From: CAZVIK01 sp964627045 | GTDB taxonomy: Bacteria; Acidobacteriota; Terriglobia; Bryobacterales; Bryobacteraceae | Length of the DNA stretch: 64,000 nt | NCBI GenBank assembly: GCA_964627045.1 | Contig: CAZVIK010000002.1 | Coordinates: 1-64,000, forward strand | Direction of reading: 5' to 3' | Shown here: positions 35,595-46,361 of the stretch, piece after piece | Position numbering within the stretch: position 1 is the first letter of the stretch | Layout: each line of letters begins with the position of its first letter | Position numbers and translations under genes: made by a program | Notes under the pieces: model-generated | Database searches by the model: none | What the model was told of the DNA's origin: nothing | The model's input: only the letters and a program-made list of their open reading frames with translations

Positions 35595-37826
35595 TCACTT
35601 GCGGCGGATCACGCTGACGGCGGGCTGATCGTCGCGGCCATTGACGAGCAGCCTACCATTGCCGGAAAACCAGGTCAATTGCGTGCCCCGCGTGGAGCCG
35701 CGCCAGCTGTCGGTGAATTCCGGGGTCCCGCCGGAGAGCGTCACCTTTTCTTCGGTCAAGGCGTACTCGGCGTGTTCAGCGACGCCCTTGCGTACCCGCC
35801 CCCCGGATGATTGCAGGATGACGACGTTTCCGTCGGCGATGGCCTTCTCCAACGCCGAGGCCCCCGGCGCGCTGGCGAATATGCCTCGCAACTCGGTGGA
35901 GGTCACCTGTGTCGGCCCGCGGGTAAGCGTGACTCCCCCACGGTAAACCGCCGTGTGCGTCTTCTCGGCATAATCCATCTCGGGAGCGCGGACGGACGTC
36001 ACCATCGGGGCGGCTTTCGCGTCCGCAACGCCGGGGGTCCCGACCAGGCGTGTGCGGACGTTGCCGCGAGCGGCCAGCTCCTGTCCGGCGCGGTCGATTT
36101 CGATGCGGTCGGCCTCGATGCGGTTTCCGCCCTGCCAGACGACGGCATTCCCCTCGTAACGGATCCGCCGGCTCGCGCCCTCCAGGAACATGCGGCCGGC
36201 CGTGGCCTGAAAGGTCTCGGCCGGCGATAGCATGGAAGCCGTCTGCTTTCGTGTATCCGGCTCGTGCGCGGAGGCCACGTTGCCCTCGGCCTGAACGTCG
36301 CCGCTGCGCTGATTCATGACGATGGTGCCGGCCGAGATCGAACCGGAGGCGTCCCAGAACCGGGCGGCGCGGCTCAGGGTGATCCGGTCGTCGCGGGTGT
36401 CGAGGACGGCGCGTTCGGCGCGGCCGCGGCGGTCGCCTTCCTCGTAGCGGAAGTCGCCCCACTGCTCCAGTCGGACCATCTCGCCACGTGCGGCGTCAAA
36501 ATCGGCGCTCAACTGCCGGCTCCATGTGAGCAATGGCGGTGGGGCGGGCTTCCCCTCGGTTGCCGGCGGCTCGGACCGAGTCGCCGCATCGGTTGCCGCG
36601 AGGTTCCGCACGCGGTTGGCTGGGCCGTAGACGGCCACGATGCGCGCGGCCTCCATGCGGCGCAGGGCCTGCCCCTTGGCCGCCGGGTGGAACTCGATGA
36701 CGCCGCGGGCCCGCGTTTCGACCCGCTCGATTTCCTCTCCCCCGGGGCGCATTTTAAGATCGATCTCCTCGCTGCGAAGCACTCGTTTCAACCCGGGGAC
36801 ACCCACCGCGGGGAGGGACTCCACCACCCCGCGACCTCGGGCCGAGGCGCTGGCCAGTTGGCTGGCGCCCTTGGCGAGGTCAAACCGCAGATCGACATGA
36901 TCGGCGGTAACCACGGTGACGCCGGCTTTCGACGAGGAGCGAAGACGCGCGTCTTTGTCGGCGGCGATCTGGCGCACCTCGCCCCCGGCGCCGAAATCAA
37001 CGAATATCTGTTGGGCCGCGTATTCGACGTCGCGTCCCTCCTCGGGCCGGTCCTGCCCGCGCGCCTGGCTGGCCTCGACGCGTTCGACGTTCCCCTCCTT
37101 GAGCCACGCCACGGCGCGTCCGCCCTCGACGGTCATCGTGCCGCGCCGCAGCTTGGAGAATGGGCCCGCCAGGATGGCCGCATCCCTTTCCTTGTAGATC
37201 AACTCGTCGGTCTCGACAAGGAATGGCTTGGCTTTGGGGTCCTTGCCGAACCAGGTGACCTTGGCCTGGCTCTTGAGAACGAGTTCCCGGAATTCGGGGT
37301 CGTAGGATGCGCCGATCGAGGTCCCCTCGCCGTATTCGAACTGAAAACGAGTGGGTTTGTCCGTGCTGGCGCGGCCGGCTTTGCTTTCGAACTTCAATCC
37401 GGAGGTCTGGATGCGCACCCGGCGTCCTGGAGGTGCGTCTCCCACGGGTTCGCCCGTGGTGATCTCGACATCGCCGCTGGCGTAGAGCACGCCGTCCTCG
37501 ATGTTGTACTCGGCCGTCTGGGTCTTGAACCGGTCGAAAGTCAGGCCGTTTGCGTCGAAGATCTGGACCTCAACACCGGTCAAGTAGCCGCGCGAGGGAC
37601 TCTTGATTTGTTCGAAACTCGCGGCGCACACCTGTACGGTGGTACGCCCGTTCTGCGTCTGGTTCCAACAGAACTGGTCCAACGCCGCGCTTTTCTCTGC
37701 AGGCAGGGCCCTGGGGATGGCGGGCGCGCGCCGCTGCTGGGTATCTCGCTGAGAACGATAGACCCACCCGACAGCGCCCAAAATGGCCACGATGGCGAGA
37801 AGCAGGAGCGGACGAAACCGCCGCAT
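35595..37826 (-). CDS. LptC/LptA-like (OstA) fusion for LPS transport
   Basis: 743 aa. One N-terminal membrane segment ([17 protein letters not shown]) is followed by an LptC-like stretch ([33 protein letters not shown]). Several OstA-type repeats come next, for example [34 protein letters not shown] and [12 protein letters not shown]. The 'build-up of xxGxVxxxxxxxxxxAxxxxxxxxxxxxxxxGG' beta-jellyroll rhythm indicates a long periplasmic bridge. It is much longer than LptC or LptA alone, so one protein may span the periplasm. ATG 37826 is chosen because the membrane segment starts there. It overlaps the lptB start region. Confidence 0.75.
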   Translation of the reverse strand: MRRFRPLLLLAIVAILGAVGWVYRSQRDTQQRRAPAIPRALPAEKSAALDQFCWNQTQNGRTTVQVCAASFEQIKSPSRGYLTGVEVQIFDANGLTFDRFKTQTAEYNIEDGVLYASGDVEITTGEPVGDAPPGRRVRIQTSGLKFESKAGRASTDKPTRFQFEYGEGTSIGASYDPEFRELVLKSQAKVTWFGKDPKAKPFLVETDELIYKERDAAILAGPFSKLRRGTMTVEGGRAVAWLKEGNVERVEASQARGQDRPEEGRDVEYAAQQIFVDFGAGGEVRQIAADKDARLRSSSKAGVTVVTADHVDLRFDLAKGASQLASASARGRGVVESLPAVGVPGLKRVLRSEEIDLKMRPGGEEIERVETRARGVIEFHPAAKGQALRRMEAARIVAVYGPANRVRNLAATDAATRSEPPATEGKPAPPPLLTWSRQLSADFDAARGEMVRLEQWGDFRYEEGDRRGRAERAVLDTRDDRITLSRAARFWDASGSISAGTIVMNQRSGDVQAEGNVASAHEPDTRKQTASMLSPAETFQATAGRMFLEGASRRIRYEGNAVVWQGGNRIEADRIEIDRAGQELAARGNVRTRLVGTPGVADAKAAPMVTSVRAPEMDYAEKTHTAVYRGGVTLTRGPTQVTSTELRGIFASAPGASALEKAIADGNVVILQSSGGRVRKGVAEHAEYALTEEKVTLSGGTPEFTDSWRGSTRGTQLTWFSGNGRLLVNGRDDQPAVSVIRRK

Positions 37827-37939
37827 GGAATCTTCAGCGTAACAGATGCCGGAGGCGCGCCGCCCGAATCGAGCGGGGTTATCATGGTTAACGGTCGCCG
37901 CAGGCAAGCGCCGCGGAACGCCCAAGTGCGGAGGAGCCC

Positions 37940-40009
37940 ATGAAGAACGCCGTCGCCCTGTTCCTCATCAGCCTGTTGGCTGCACACGCTGCCGTTCAAA
38001 CCCCGGGAAACGCCGCTTACGTCGTCGATCAGGGGACCGGAAAGGTCTGGGTGATCGATCTCGGCCGCAGGACGGACGACACGGCCATCTCCACCGGGGA
38101 GGGAGCCGCGGCCATGGCAATCTTGCCCAACAACCGCCGGGGATTCGTTGCCAACCGCGATGCCTCGACGGTTTCGGCGATTGATGTGGTGGATAACAGG
38201 CTGCTGAAGACGATCCCGCTGGCGGCCGGCGCCGGACCGGTGGACATCGCGGCCTCGCCCGACGGCCTGGTCGTCTACACCGCGAACTCGCAGAACGGCA
38301 CGGTGACGGTGATCGACGCGATCGCCCTACAGGTGAACGACACGATCCCCGTGGGGTCCAATCCGGTCCAGGTCCGTTTCGGACCCGAGGGGCGGTACGC
38401 GTACGTGGTCAACCGCGGAAGCGCGACGGTCAGCGTGATCGACGTTCACCGTCACAAGATCGCGGCCACGCTTGCGACCGGGAGCCAGCCGTGCGCCATC
38501 GCAATTCTTCCCGGGCGAAACTCCGCCTATGTGGTCAACCGCGGGTCGCACAGCCTGACGCGGGTCGACCTGACGGTCAACCAAGTGGTGGGGCCTCCCA
38601 TCGCCGTGGGGACTTCGCCGGCAAATGTGGCCTGGCTGCCGGACTCGAGCCGGCTCTACGTGCTCAACAGCGGATCGGGCAACGTATCGGTAGTGAACAC
38701 AAGCAGCAATCTTCAGACGGCTCTCGTCGCCGTAGGGGCGCAACCCGCGGCGATGGCGATTACCTCGGACGGGGCCACCGGCTACGTGAGCAATCAGGGT
38801 TCCGACAACGTGTCTATCGTGAACCTCGTCAGCAACACGGTGACGAAGACGACGAACGTCGGCAGCCGGCCGGGCCACCTGGCGTTGGTTCCTTTCGAAG
38901 ACTACCTCTACGTCACCAACACGGCCCCGGGCGGAACCGTTTCCATCATAAACACGGCGACCGGAACCATAGCGGGCAACATCACCGGGGTGGCCGGCAA
39001 CCGGTCGCCGGTGCAGTTCGCACTGCTCAGCCCGCCATTGCTGCGGGAGGTCTCGCCGAACCCCGCTCCGAAAGGCGGGCGGGTATGGGTTGCGGGTGAA
39101 GGCTACCAACAGAGCACGCGGGTGCGTGTGACCCTGCCGGCTTCCACAACGCAGGTATTGACGCCGCTGGCCATGGACAGCCAGAGCATGGAGATCGAAC
39201 TTCCGCCGTTCGACGACGCTACGGCAACTTTGGAGGTGGTCAACGCCGACCGCGCCACCTCACCCCCCCTGACGCTTAGCATGGGCGCCGCAGCGCCGCG
39301 GATCTTCGAAGGCGGCGTCGTGGACGCCGCGGGCTTCGCGCCCGCGCCCAACCCTGTCAGCGGCAACACGCTGGTCGCCATCTTCGGCGATTTCCCGGGC
39401 ATGACGCGGGCCGACGCGCCGGCCTATCAGTTCCCCCTGCCGCGCGCCCTGGGCGGGGTCCAAGTAACGTTCAACGGGGTGGCCGCGCCGCTGCTGGCCA
39501 CGGTTCCCGGCGCGTCCTACAGCCAAATCAACGCGGTTGTTCCCGTAAGCCTATTCAGCCAGGATGAGGCCAGCGTGGCCGTGACGGCCGGCGGCCAGAC
39601 CAGCGCGGCGGAGCGAATCACGGTAGCCCCGGCCTCGCCGGGCATCTTCTACTCCTGCGGCGGCACGGCCTGCGCCCTGTACAACAACGCCGTGGTGAGC
39701 AGTACGAATCCGGCGCCCCGCTTGGCGACCGCCGTACTGTTCGTCACGGGCCTGGGAAACACGGTCCCGCCGCCGCGCGACGGAGACGCGGCACCCATTG
39801 ATACGTTGGCGCGGTCGCAGATCGACGTGCGGGTGCTGGTGGCGGGCATAGAGTCGCCGCGCGTGGAGTTCCACGGACTGACACCGGGCCTCGCCGGTTT
39901 GTATCAGATCAACTTCCAGGTACCGAATACATCGGCGACTGGCTTGGTGGACGTTCAGATTATCGTTGACGGGCGCCTGAGCAACACGACGAAGATCTTC
40001 GTCGGCTAA
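37940..40009 (+). CDS. Secreted YVTN beta-propeller protein with IPT and Solibacter-type C-terminal domain
   Basis: 689 aa. A signal peptide (LFLISLLAAHAAVQ) leads to about seven propeller repeats (residues 25-350) of the type SPDGLVVYTANSQNGTVTVID. An IPT/TIG-like domain follows (about 365-450, VSPNPAPKGGRVWVAGEGY). The last 240 residues have LVAIFGDFPGM, ASYSQINAVVP, SPGIFYSCGGTACALYNN and YQINFQVPNTSATGLVDVQIIVDG, the pattern of the Solibacter uncharacterised C-terminal domain. It is probably surface-exposed; ligand unknown. GGAGGAG precedes the ATG. It is divergent from the LPS transport genes. Confidence 0.88.
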   Translation: MKNAVALFLISLLAAHAAVQTPGNAAYVVDQGTGKVWVIDLGRRTDDTAISTGEGAAAMAILPNNRRGFVANRDASTVSAIDVVDNRLLKTIPLAAGAGPVDIAASPDGLVVYTANSQNGTVTVIDAIALQVNDTIPVGSNPVQVRFGPEGRYAYVVNRGSATVSVIDVHRHKIAATLATGSQPCAIAILPGRNSAYVVNRGSHSLTRVDLTVNQVVGPPIAVGTSPANVAWLPDSSRLYVLNSGSGNVSVVNTSSNLQTALVAVGAQPAAMAITSDGATGYVSNQGSDNVSIVNLVSNTVTKTTNVGSRPGHLALVPFEDYLYVTNTAPGGTVSIINTATGTIAGNITGVAGNRSPVQFALLSPPLLREVSPNPAPKGGRVWVAGEGYQQSTRVRVTLPASTTQVLTPLAMDSQSMEIELPPFDDATATLEVVNADRATSPPLTLSMGAAAPRIFEGGVVDAAGFAPAPNPVSGNTLVAIFGDFPGMTRADAPAYQFPLPRALGGVQVTFNGVAAPLLATVPGASYSQINAVVPVSLFSQDEASVAVTAGGQTSAAERITVAPASPGIFYSCGGTACALYNNAVVSSTNPAPRLATAVLFVTGLGNTVPPPRDGDAAPIDTLARSQIDVRVLVAGIESPRVEFHGLTPGLAGLYQINFQVPNTSATGLVDVQIIVDGRLSNTTKIFVG

Positions 40010-40015
40010 GGCCGG

Positions 40016-41998
40016 TCATCTCACGGGTTTGAAGCCTGCTGCGGTGAGGATGACGCCGAGTTGCCGCTGGTCGCCCGGCACGGAAAACGTCTTGTCGACG
40101 GCGATGGCGAGCGAGGCCGAATCCCGCGGCGGCGCCACCGGCGCCGATGTCATCGTGTAGGCGCCGGGCCCGGCGAAGGTCTCCTCGGCCACGATCTTGT
40201 CCCCCAGCAGCAGCGTGACGCGCCGTGCGGCGCTCTGCGTCGGGAGGAAAAGCTCGACCTCGACCCGGCAGGGCCGGTCCGGGGTCTTCAAGAGAAGGAC
40301 CGCCCGCTGCGCCATCCAGCGGTAACGGTTCGCTTCCAGTTGGTAAACGCCGCTCAAAATGTGCTTATCGGCGTCCTCCGCGTTCATTGCCAAGAAGGAG
40401 TGCACCGGCTTTCGCTCGACGACCGTCACCGCGCGCACGCGATCCATCGGCCCGAGGTTCACGTCGAACGGTCGCAAGCCCAGTGACACGCTCGAGTACC
40501 CTGACCGCGCCGTGAGACCGCTCAGCCGCAAGGGAATTGCGCTGGTGATTTCGCGCTCCAGTACCGGCGCCGGCGTGCCCCCACCGGTGGAATACTGGAT
40601 CGGGAAAGCCAGATCGCTGGAGACCACCATCTCGCCCGGCTGGACCGGTTGACCGCGCCGCAGCGCCAGAGCGCCGTCGCTTTCGAAATAGTGGCGCAAC
40701 CCCCACTCGCCGTTGACCCAGACGCGCCGGGATTCGGTCTGGCCGCGCAGGTCCTGTGCGGACTGCCGGTATCCATCCCAGTGCTGATAGTTGACCACGC
40801 TGAGGGCCACGCCGAGCGCCATTTGAAGCGCGATTCCAGCCGCCAGAAGCCACCGGCGCCCGCCCTGGAGCGAGTTGGCAACGAGAATCGCGACGGGCGC
40901 CGCCATCGGCAAGAGGTACCTGGCCGAGCCGGCGAAGAACAGCGCGAGCGCAGCCGAAAAAAACAGCAGGGCCCAAGCCGCCAGGAACCCCGCCGCGGAC
41001 TTCCGGTTCCTCCACCACTCGCACAAAAGCCAGGACGCCAGTAGGGTACCTGCGCCAACCGAGGCCCAAAACAGCGGATGACGATCAAGCAGAGCGGCGC
41101 CGCCGCACGCCGCTGCCGCTGCCAGCCACCCCCACCGGTTCTCTCGCCTCCACGCGCCCGCCAGGACAAGGACGGGAAACACGATCCAGGCCGCGTGGCC
41201 GGTAAGTACGAGCGCGCTCTTCAGTTTCACGCCCAACTGTTGCAGACCGTAGCTCTGGAAATACCCGGCCAGCACCGACGCGGGCATCGCTCCGGTCGAA
41301 ACCCGTTCGAATCCCTGCCACAGCAGAAGCACGAGCGGCCCCGCCGCGAGCGCCGCCCACGCCAGCCTCCAGGTCCGCCGCCGCTGCCAAAGGTACACGC
41401 CGAGGATGGGGACCATCACCACGGCCTGATAGGCGGCCAAGGCGGCCAGAATCGCAACGGCGGCAAACCCCGCGAGGCTCCGCGCCGAGCCGTTATCGAC
41501 AGCGCGCAGAAACAACGCGATCGACGCCATCCAGAACGCCAGAAACGGGAGGTCCGCCTCAAAGGAATTGCCGTTGACCACGAAGGCCGGAACGGCGGCA
41601 AACAGCAGCGCTGCCGCCAGCGGCACCGTGGAGAACCGCCGCGCCAGCGCGTACATGCTGAGCGCCGCAACCAAAGAAAACAGGATGTACGCCGCGTGGA
41701 ACGGGATTTCGCGTATGTCGCCGGTGACGGCGATCAACGCGCCCAGAATCCAGGGATTGAGCGGCGGGTGCGGGTGACCCTGCATGGACACCTCGTCGCC
41801 CAAAAAGACGTAGCGGGCGTGATTGGGGTGCAGCGGGTCGATCTGCGCGTGCTGTGCGCCGGCCAGGTAGTAGTAGTCGTCGCCTTGCACCGCCTGGTTC
41901 AGGAACGGCACACGCAGAAGCAAGACGACGGCGACGACACAGGCGAGTTCCCAGCGGTTTGCGCGGCGACGGCTCTGCGTGTTTCCTACGGTTTCCAC
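40016..41998 (-). CDS. GT-C (PMT/ArnT-like) membrane glycosyltransferase
   Basis: 660 aa with about ten to twelve hydrophobic segments. The first periplasmic loop has QGDDYYYLAGAQH, the acidic pair typical of GT39/ArnT-type enzymes that use polyprenyl-linked sugars. A C-terminal soluble region of about 230 residues follows. The GTG start at 41998 overlaps the gcvPB end by 13 nt, so it probably rides on the glycine-cleavage transcript. Acceptor unknown. Confidence 0.75.
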   Translation of the reverse strand: METVGNTQSRRRANRWELACVVAVVLLLRVPFLNQAVQGDDYYYLAGAQHAQIDPLHPNHARYVFLGDEVSMQGHPHPPLNPWILGALIAVTGDIREIPFHAAYILFSLVAALSMYALARRFSTVPLAAALLFAAVPAFVVNGNSFEADLPFLAFWMASIALFLRAVDNGSARSLAGFAAVAILAALAAYQAVVMVPILGVYLWQRRRTWRLAWAALAAGPLVLLLWQGFERVSTGAMPASVLAGYFQSYGLQQLGVKLKSALVLTGHAAWIVFPVLVLAGAWRRENRWGWLAAAAACGGAALLDRHPLFWASVGAGTLLASWLLCEWWRNRKSAAGFLAAWALLFFSAALALFFAGSARYLLPMAAPVAILVANSLQGGRRWLLAAGIALQMALGVALSVVNYQHWDGYRQSAQDLRGQTESRRVWVNGEWGLRHYFESDGALALRRGQPVQPGEMVVSSDLAFPIQYSTGGGTPAPVLEREITSAIPLRLSGLTARSGYSSVSLGLRPFDVNLGPMDRVRAVTVVERKPVHSFLAMNAEDADKHILSGVYQLEANRYRWMAQRAVLLLKTPDRPCRVEVELFLPTQSAARRVTLLLGDKIVAEETFAGPGAYTMTSAPVAPPRDSASLAIAVDKTFSVPGDQRQLGVILTAAGFKPVR

Positions 41999-43461
41999 CG
42001 CAACACCGGTTTGCGCGCCGCCGTGACCTCGTCCACCCGCGCGGTGCGCGTGCCGTGGGGCGCCTTCAGGACGAGATCCGGGTTCTCCTCCACCTCGCGG
42101 GCGATCGCGATCATCGCATCGGCAAACAGATCCAGTTCGCGCAGGCTCTCGCTCTCGGTCGGCTCAATCATCAGGGCGCCCTGCACGATCAGCGGGAAAC
42201 TCACGGTGTAGGGATGGAAGCCGTAGTCGATCAGACGTTTGGCTATGTCGCCGGTGTGAACTCCCTTAGCCGCCTGCCGGGCGTCGCTGAACACGCACTC
42301 GTGCAGGCAGGGCTCGCCGTGAGGCAGTTCGAAGTAGGGCTCCAGCTTGTGGCGGATGTAGTTGGCGTTTAGCACCGCGTCCATGGTGGCGCGCCGAAGG
42401 CCGTCGCCGCCGTGGGCCATGATGTAGGCCAGGGCGCGCACCAGCACGCCGAAATTCCCGTAGAAGGCCTTCACGCGGCCGAGCGATTGCGGCCGGTCGT
42501 AATCGAAGGTCCAACGGTCCGTGCGGCGCGCCAGGCGGGGCACCGGGAGAAAGGGCTCCAGGTGCTTCTTGACGGCGACCGGGCCGCTGCCGGGACCGCC
42601 GCCGCCGTGGGGCGTCGAGAAGGTCTTGTGGAGATTCAGGTGCATCACGTCGACGCCGAAGTCGCCCGGCCGCGCCACCCCGGCGAGCGCGTTCATGTTG
42701 GCGCCGTCCATATACAACTGCGCGCCTTTGGCGTGCAGTATCCCCGCCACGCGCAGGATGTCGCCTTCGAAGACGCCGAGCGTGTTCGGATTGGTTAGCA
42801 TGAGCGCGGCCACGTCTTCGGTGACCAGGCCCGCCAGGGCGTCCGTGTCAATGCCGCCGCGTTCGTTCGACTTTATGTTCTGGACGGCGTAGCCCGCAAT
42901 CGCCGCCGTCGCCGGGTTGGTGCCATGCGCCGAATCCGGGATCAAAATCCTCTTGCGGGGATCGCCCTGCGCCGCGAGCAGAGCCCGGATCAGCAGAATC
43001 CCCGTCAACTCGCCGTGCGCGCCGGCCGCGGGCTGGAGAGTGACCGCGTCCATGCCGGTGATTTCAGCGAGCGCGGACTCCAGCGCTGCCAGGATCTCCA
43101 TGGCGCCCTGCGACAGCGATTCCGGCTGGTAGGGATGCGCCCAGGCGAGCCCCTCCACCCGCGCCGCCTGCTCGTTGACGCGCGGGTTGTACTTCATGGT
43201 GCAGCTTCCGAGCGGGTACAAGCCGAGATCGATCGCGTAATTCCAGGTGGAAAGCCGCGTGAAGTGCCGCAGCACTTCGACCTCGCTCACTTCGGGAAAT
43301 CCCTCAATCTCCTTTCGCGCCACGCCGGAGCCAAGGGCGGCCTCGGCGTCCACCAGCGGAACGTCCAGTTCCGGAAGCTGGTGCGCGCGTTTGCCGGGCG
43401 AGCTGAGTTCAAACAGGAGCGCCTCGTCCTGCGTGACGTGCGCGCGGGCTTTGCGGATCAT
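41986..43461 (-). CDS. gcvPB: Glycine dehydrogenase (decarboxylating) subunit 2
   Basis: 491 aa. PLP-dependent P-protein beta half. The Schiff-base Lys is in [20 protein letters not shown], and [15 protein letters not shown] is the glycine-rich cofactor loop. With GcvPA it decarboxylates glycine and loads aminomethyl onto GcvH. ATG 43461 overlaps the gcvPA stop (ATGA), a sign of coupling; a longer frame to 43521 lies inside gcvPA. Confidence 0.95.
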   Translation of the reverse strand: MIRKARAHVTQDEALLFELSSPGKRAHQLPELDVPLVDAEAALGSGVARKEIEGFPEVSEVEVLRHFTRLSTWNYAIDLGLYPLGSCTMKYNPRVNEQAARVEGLAWAHPYQPESLSQGAMEILAALESALAEITGMDAVTLQPAAGAHGELTGILLIRALLAAQGDPRKRILIPDSAHGTNPATAAIAGYAVQNIKSNERGGIDTDALAGLVTEDVAALMLTNPNTLGVFEGDILRVAGILHAKGAQLYMDGANMNALAGVARPGDFGVDVMHLNLHKTFSTPHGGGGPGSGPVAVKKHLEPFLPVPRLARRTDRWTFDYDRPQSLGRVKAFYGNFGVLVRALAYIMAHGGDGLRRATMDAVLNANYIRHKLEPYFELPHGEPCLHECVFSDARQAAKGVHTGDIAKRLIDYGFHPYTVSFPLIVQGALMIEPTESESLRELDLFADAMIAIAREVEENPDLVLKAPHGTRTARVDEVTAARKPVLRWKP

Positions 43462-44774
43462 GCGGCCACCTCCGCGGCGAGCCGGTCGATCTGCTCGCGG
43501 GTGTTCATCTCGGTGGCGCACAAAAGCACGGAATCGGCCAACTCCGGGTAGAAGCGGCCGAGCGGCAGCCCTCCGATGATCTTCTTCGCCAGAATCGCTT
43601 CGTTCAACGCCTCCGGCCTCCGGCCCGGTACGGTGGCGGCGAATTCGTTGAAGAACGGTCCGGAGAAGCGCGGCTGAACCCGCGACGCCAGGTAGTGCGC
43701 TTTAGCCAGATTCTGCGCCGCCAACTCGCGCAGCCCCTGCTTGCCGTAAACGCTCATAAATATGGTGGCCATCAACGCCACCAGGCCCTGGTTGGTGCAG
43801 ATGTTCGAGGTGGCCTTTTCGCGCCGGATGTGTTGTTCGCGAGTGGAGAGCGTCAGACAGTAAGCTCGCTGGCCGCGCACGTCCTTGGTCTCGCCCACCA
43901 GCCTCCCGGGCATCTGCCGGACGTACTTGTCGCGCGTCGCGATCACGCCGGCGTAGGGACCGCCAAAGCTCGGTGAAACGGCGAAGGACTGCAACTCGCC
44001 CGCCACGACGTCGGCCTGCTGCGGGGGCTCCAGCAAACCGAGCGACACCGCTTCGGCGAACACGTGCACCAGCAAGGCGCCCGAGCGGTGCGTCAGTTCC
44101 CCGGCTGCGCCGGAGTCTTCGACAACGCCAAGAAATCCGGGGGATTGAACAATCACCGCCGCCACGTCTGCGCCGAGCTTCGATTCCAGGTCCGCCAGGT
44201 CCAGCCGGCCGGAGACCGGATCGTAGCCGACTTCCTCGACCGGCATCCCGAGGTTCCGGGTGTAGGTGCGCAGAACTTCCCGGTATTCCGGGTGCACCGT
44301 ACGCGCGACCAGAACGCGGCTCCGTCCGGTGATCCGCGCCGCCATCAGGGCGGCCTCGGCTACGGCCGTCGAGCCGCAGTAGAGCGACGCGTTGGCGACG
44401 TCCATTCCGGTCAACTGGCAGATCATCGTCTGGAATTCGAAGATCGCCTGAAGCGTGCCCTGGGAAATCTCGGCCTGATAGGGCGTGTAGGAAGTGAGGA
44501 ACTCCCCCCGGGAGACGATGGCATCCACCAGGACGGGCCGGTAGTGATAGTAGACGCCCGCACCCAGGAACGACGCGTAGCCGGCCGCGTTTTCGTCGCC
44601 GCGCGCCCGGAAGTAGTCGAGGATTTCGTATTCGGACTTGCCGGGGCCGAGCGCCAGCGGCCGCTTCAGCCGGACTTCGGACGGCAGGTGCGCGAAAAGC
44701 GCTTCGAGGGAACCCGCCTGGCAGACCTCCAGCATCCGGCGGCGGTCGGAATCCGAAAGAGGAAGATACCGCAA
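43458..44774 (-). CDS. gcvPA: Glycine dehydrogenase (decarboxylating) subunit 1
   Basis: 438 aa. N-terminal half of the split P-protein, with [45 protein letters not shown] in its first half. It lacks a PLP Lys, as usual for this subunit. It starts 1 bp after the gcvH stop and overlaps gcvPB by 4 nt. The split P-protein with GcvH and GcvT encoded alongside makes a complete aminomethyl branch; the L-protein is not here. Confidence 0.95.
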   Translation of the reverse strand: MRYLPLSDSDRRRMLEVCQAGSLEALFAHLPSEVRLKRPLALGPGKSEYEILDYFRARGDENAAGYASFLGAGVYYHYRPVLVDAIVSRGEFLTSYTPYQAEISQGTLQAIFEFQTMICQLTGMDVANASLYCGSTAVAEAALMAARITGRSRVLVARTVHPEYREVLRTYTRNLGMPVEEVGYDPVSGRLDLADLESKLGADVAAVIVQSPGFLGVVEDSGAAGELTHRSGALLVHVFAEAVSLGLLEPPQQADVVAGELQSFAVSPSFGGPYAGVIATRDKYVRQMPGRLVGETKDVRGQRAYCLTLSTREQHIRREKATSNICTNQGLVALMATIFMSVYGKQGLRELAAQNLAKAHYLASRVQPRFSGPFFNEFAATVPGRRPEALNEAILAKKIIGGLPLGRFYPELADSVLLCATEMNTREQIDRLAAEVAA

Positions 44775-44775
44775 A

Positions 44776-45159
44776 CTAGTTTTCCGCTCCCACGTAGTTT
44801 TGATACTCGGCCGCGGTCAGCAGGCTCTCGATTTCGGCCGGCTTCGTCATCTTGACCTTGACCAGCCAGGCGGCGCCGTGCGGGTCGGCGTTCAACTTCT
44901 CGGGCGCTGCCGATAGCGTCTCATTGGCTTCCACTACCTCGCCCGAGAGCGGGGCGAACACCTCGGAGACGGCCTTCACGGATTCGACCGAGCCAAAAGC
45001 CGCGCCCTTCTCGAAGGCCGCGCCGGCCTTGGGCAGGTCGACGTAGACGATGTCGCCCAGTTCGCGCTGGGCATGATCGGTGATTCCCACCGTGGCCGTA
45101 TCGCCCTCGGCCAGCACCCATTCGTGCTCTTTGGTGTAGCGAAGATTGTCGGGATACAT
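44776..45159 (-). CDS. gcvH: Glycine cleavage system H protein
   Basis: 127 aa lipoyl carrier shuttling the aminomethyl group between P, T and L proteins. The lipoylation motif is [20 protein letters not shown] with Lys at about 64. [13 protein letters not shown] near the start and [11 protein letters not shown] near the end are standard. It lies 3 bp after gcvT. Confidence 0.97.
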   Translation of the reverse strand: MYPDNLRYTKEHEWVLAEGDTATVGITDHAQRELGDIVYVDLPKAGAAFEKGAAFGSVESVKAVSEVFAPLSGEVVEANETLSAAPEKLNADPHGAAWLVKVKMTKPAEIESLLTAAEYQNYVGAEN

Positions 45160-45162
45160 GAT

Positions 45163-46266
45163 TTAGCTCACTCGCCTATAAAATGGTGTTGCCACGGTGA
45201 CCGCCTCGGCGGCCTGTCCGCGGATGACGACTTCGATGGTCGTGCCCGGAACGGCCATTTCGGGCGGAAGGTAACACAGACCGATGTTCCTGCCGAGGGT
45301 GGGCGACGGCGCGCCGCTGGTCACCCAACCCTCCGCGTGCCCGTCCACCCGGACTTCGTAGCCGTCGCGCGCGATCGGGCGTCCGCGCATTTCAAAACCA
45401 ACCAGCTTCCGCCGGATGCCTTCCTCCCGCTGCCGCAGGAGCACGGCCCTTCCGAGGAAGCCGCCCTTGTCCAGCTTGACGGTCCACTCCAGCCCCGCTT
45501 CCAGGGGCGTGATGGAATCGTCGATTTCGTGCCCGTAAAGCGCCATGGCCGCTTCCAGGCGGAGCGTATTGCGCGCGCCGAGGCCGCAGGGCTTGATGGC
45601 GAACTCGCGGCCGGCCTCCAGAATCGCGTCCCAAAGCGGCGCGGCGTCCTCGGAGGGCAGGTAGATTTCGAATCCGTCCTCGCCGGTGTAGCCGGTCCGC
45701 GCCACGCGCGCCGGACGCCCGCAGACCTCGCCGTCGGCGAACCAGTAGCGGCGGATCGACGGCAGGCTCAATGCGGTCAGCTTCTGAAGCGTCGCGGCCG
45801 CACGCGGTCCCTGCACGGCGATCTGCGCGTAGCGCTCCGAAACGAATTCCACCTCCGCGTCAAACCGGTTCGTTTGCCGGATGTGCTCGAAGTCCTTCTC
45901 TTGGTTGGACGCGTTCACGCAAAGGAAGTAGCGGCCGCCAGCGACCTTGTGTACCAGAATGTCGTCTACGAAGCCGCCGTGTTCGTAGAGGAGTCCCGAG
46001 TATTGGATCTGTCCGTCTTGGAGCCGCGCAGCGTTGTTGGTGGTCACCCACTGCACCAAGGCCAGCGCCTCGGGACCGCGGATTTCGATCTCGCCCATGT
46101 GGCTGACATCGAAGACGCCCACCCCGCGGCGCACCGCGTGGTGTTCGTCGAGGATGCCGGAGTATTGAACCGGCATCTCCCAGCCGCCGAAGTCCACCAT
46201 CTTCGCCCCGAGATGCTGGTGCACTGCGTGCAGAGGAGTGGTCTTCAAGCGCGCGGGCGGGGCCAT
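45163..46266 (-). CDS. gcvT: Aminomethyltransferase (glycine cleavage T protein)
   Basis: 367 aa folate enzyme that releases ammonia and makes methylene-tetrahydrofolate. VDFGGWEMPVQYSGILDEHHAVRRGVGVFDVSHMGEIEI and ARTGYTGEDGFEIYLP are family signatures, and the C-terminal barrel has GWVTSGAPSPTLGRNIGLCYLP. It is first in gcvT-H-PA-PB. Its promoter places transcription start about 3 nt before the ATG, and no Shine-Dalgarno is seen, so the mRNA may be leaderless. No glycine riboswitch is present. Confidence 0.96.
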   Translation of the reverse strand: MAPPARLKTTPLHAVHQHLGAKMVDFGGWEMPVQYSGILDEHHAVRRGVGVFDVSHMGEIEIRGPEALALVQWVTTNNAARLQDGQIQYSGLLYEHGGFVDDILVHKVAGGRYFLCVNASNQEKDFEHIRQTNRFDAEVEFVSERYAQIAVQGPRAAATLQKLTALSLPSIRRYWFADGEVCGRPARVARTGYTGEDGFEIYLPSEDAAPLWDAILEAGREFAIKPCGLGARNTLRLEAAMALYGHEIDDSITPLEAGLEWTVKLDKGGFLGRAVLLRQREEGIRRKLVGFEMRGRPIARDGYEVRVDGHAEGWVTSGAPSPTLGRNIGLCYLPPEMAVPGTTIEVVIRGQAAEAVTVATPFYRRVS

Positions 46267-46275
46267 GAAAGAGTC

Positions 46276-46304
46276 AATCTAGCAGGGCACGTTGTGGGAG
46301 TCAA
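46276..46304 (-). promoter_or_regulatory. gcvT promoter (apparently leaderless transcript)
   Basis: TTGACT (46304-46299), 17 bp, TAGATT (46281-46276). The start would fall near 46269, three bases before the gcvT ATG at 46266. Confidence 0.7.
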
Positions 46305-46361
46305 TCGCACGCCGTCTTGGGTTTTGGTAATCTCACGGAGACGCGATCCGGAGATGACGCG

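Noticed and set aside
36264..37943. 559-codon plus-strand frame antisense to the LptC/LptA-like gene
   Set aside because: Shadow frame; the minus-strand protein has a membrane anchor, repeats and operon context.
46267..46361. Possible glycine riboswitch before gcvT
   Set aside because: Only about 95 bp separate the divergent genes and the promoter leaves no room for an aptamer.
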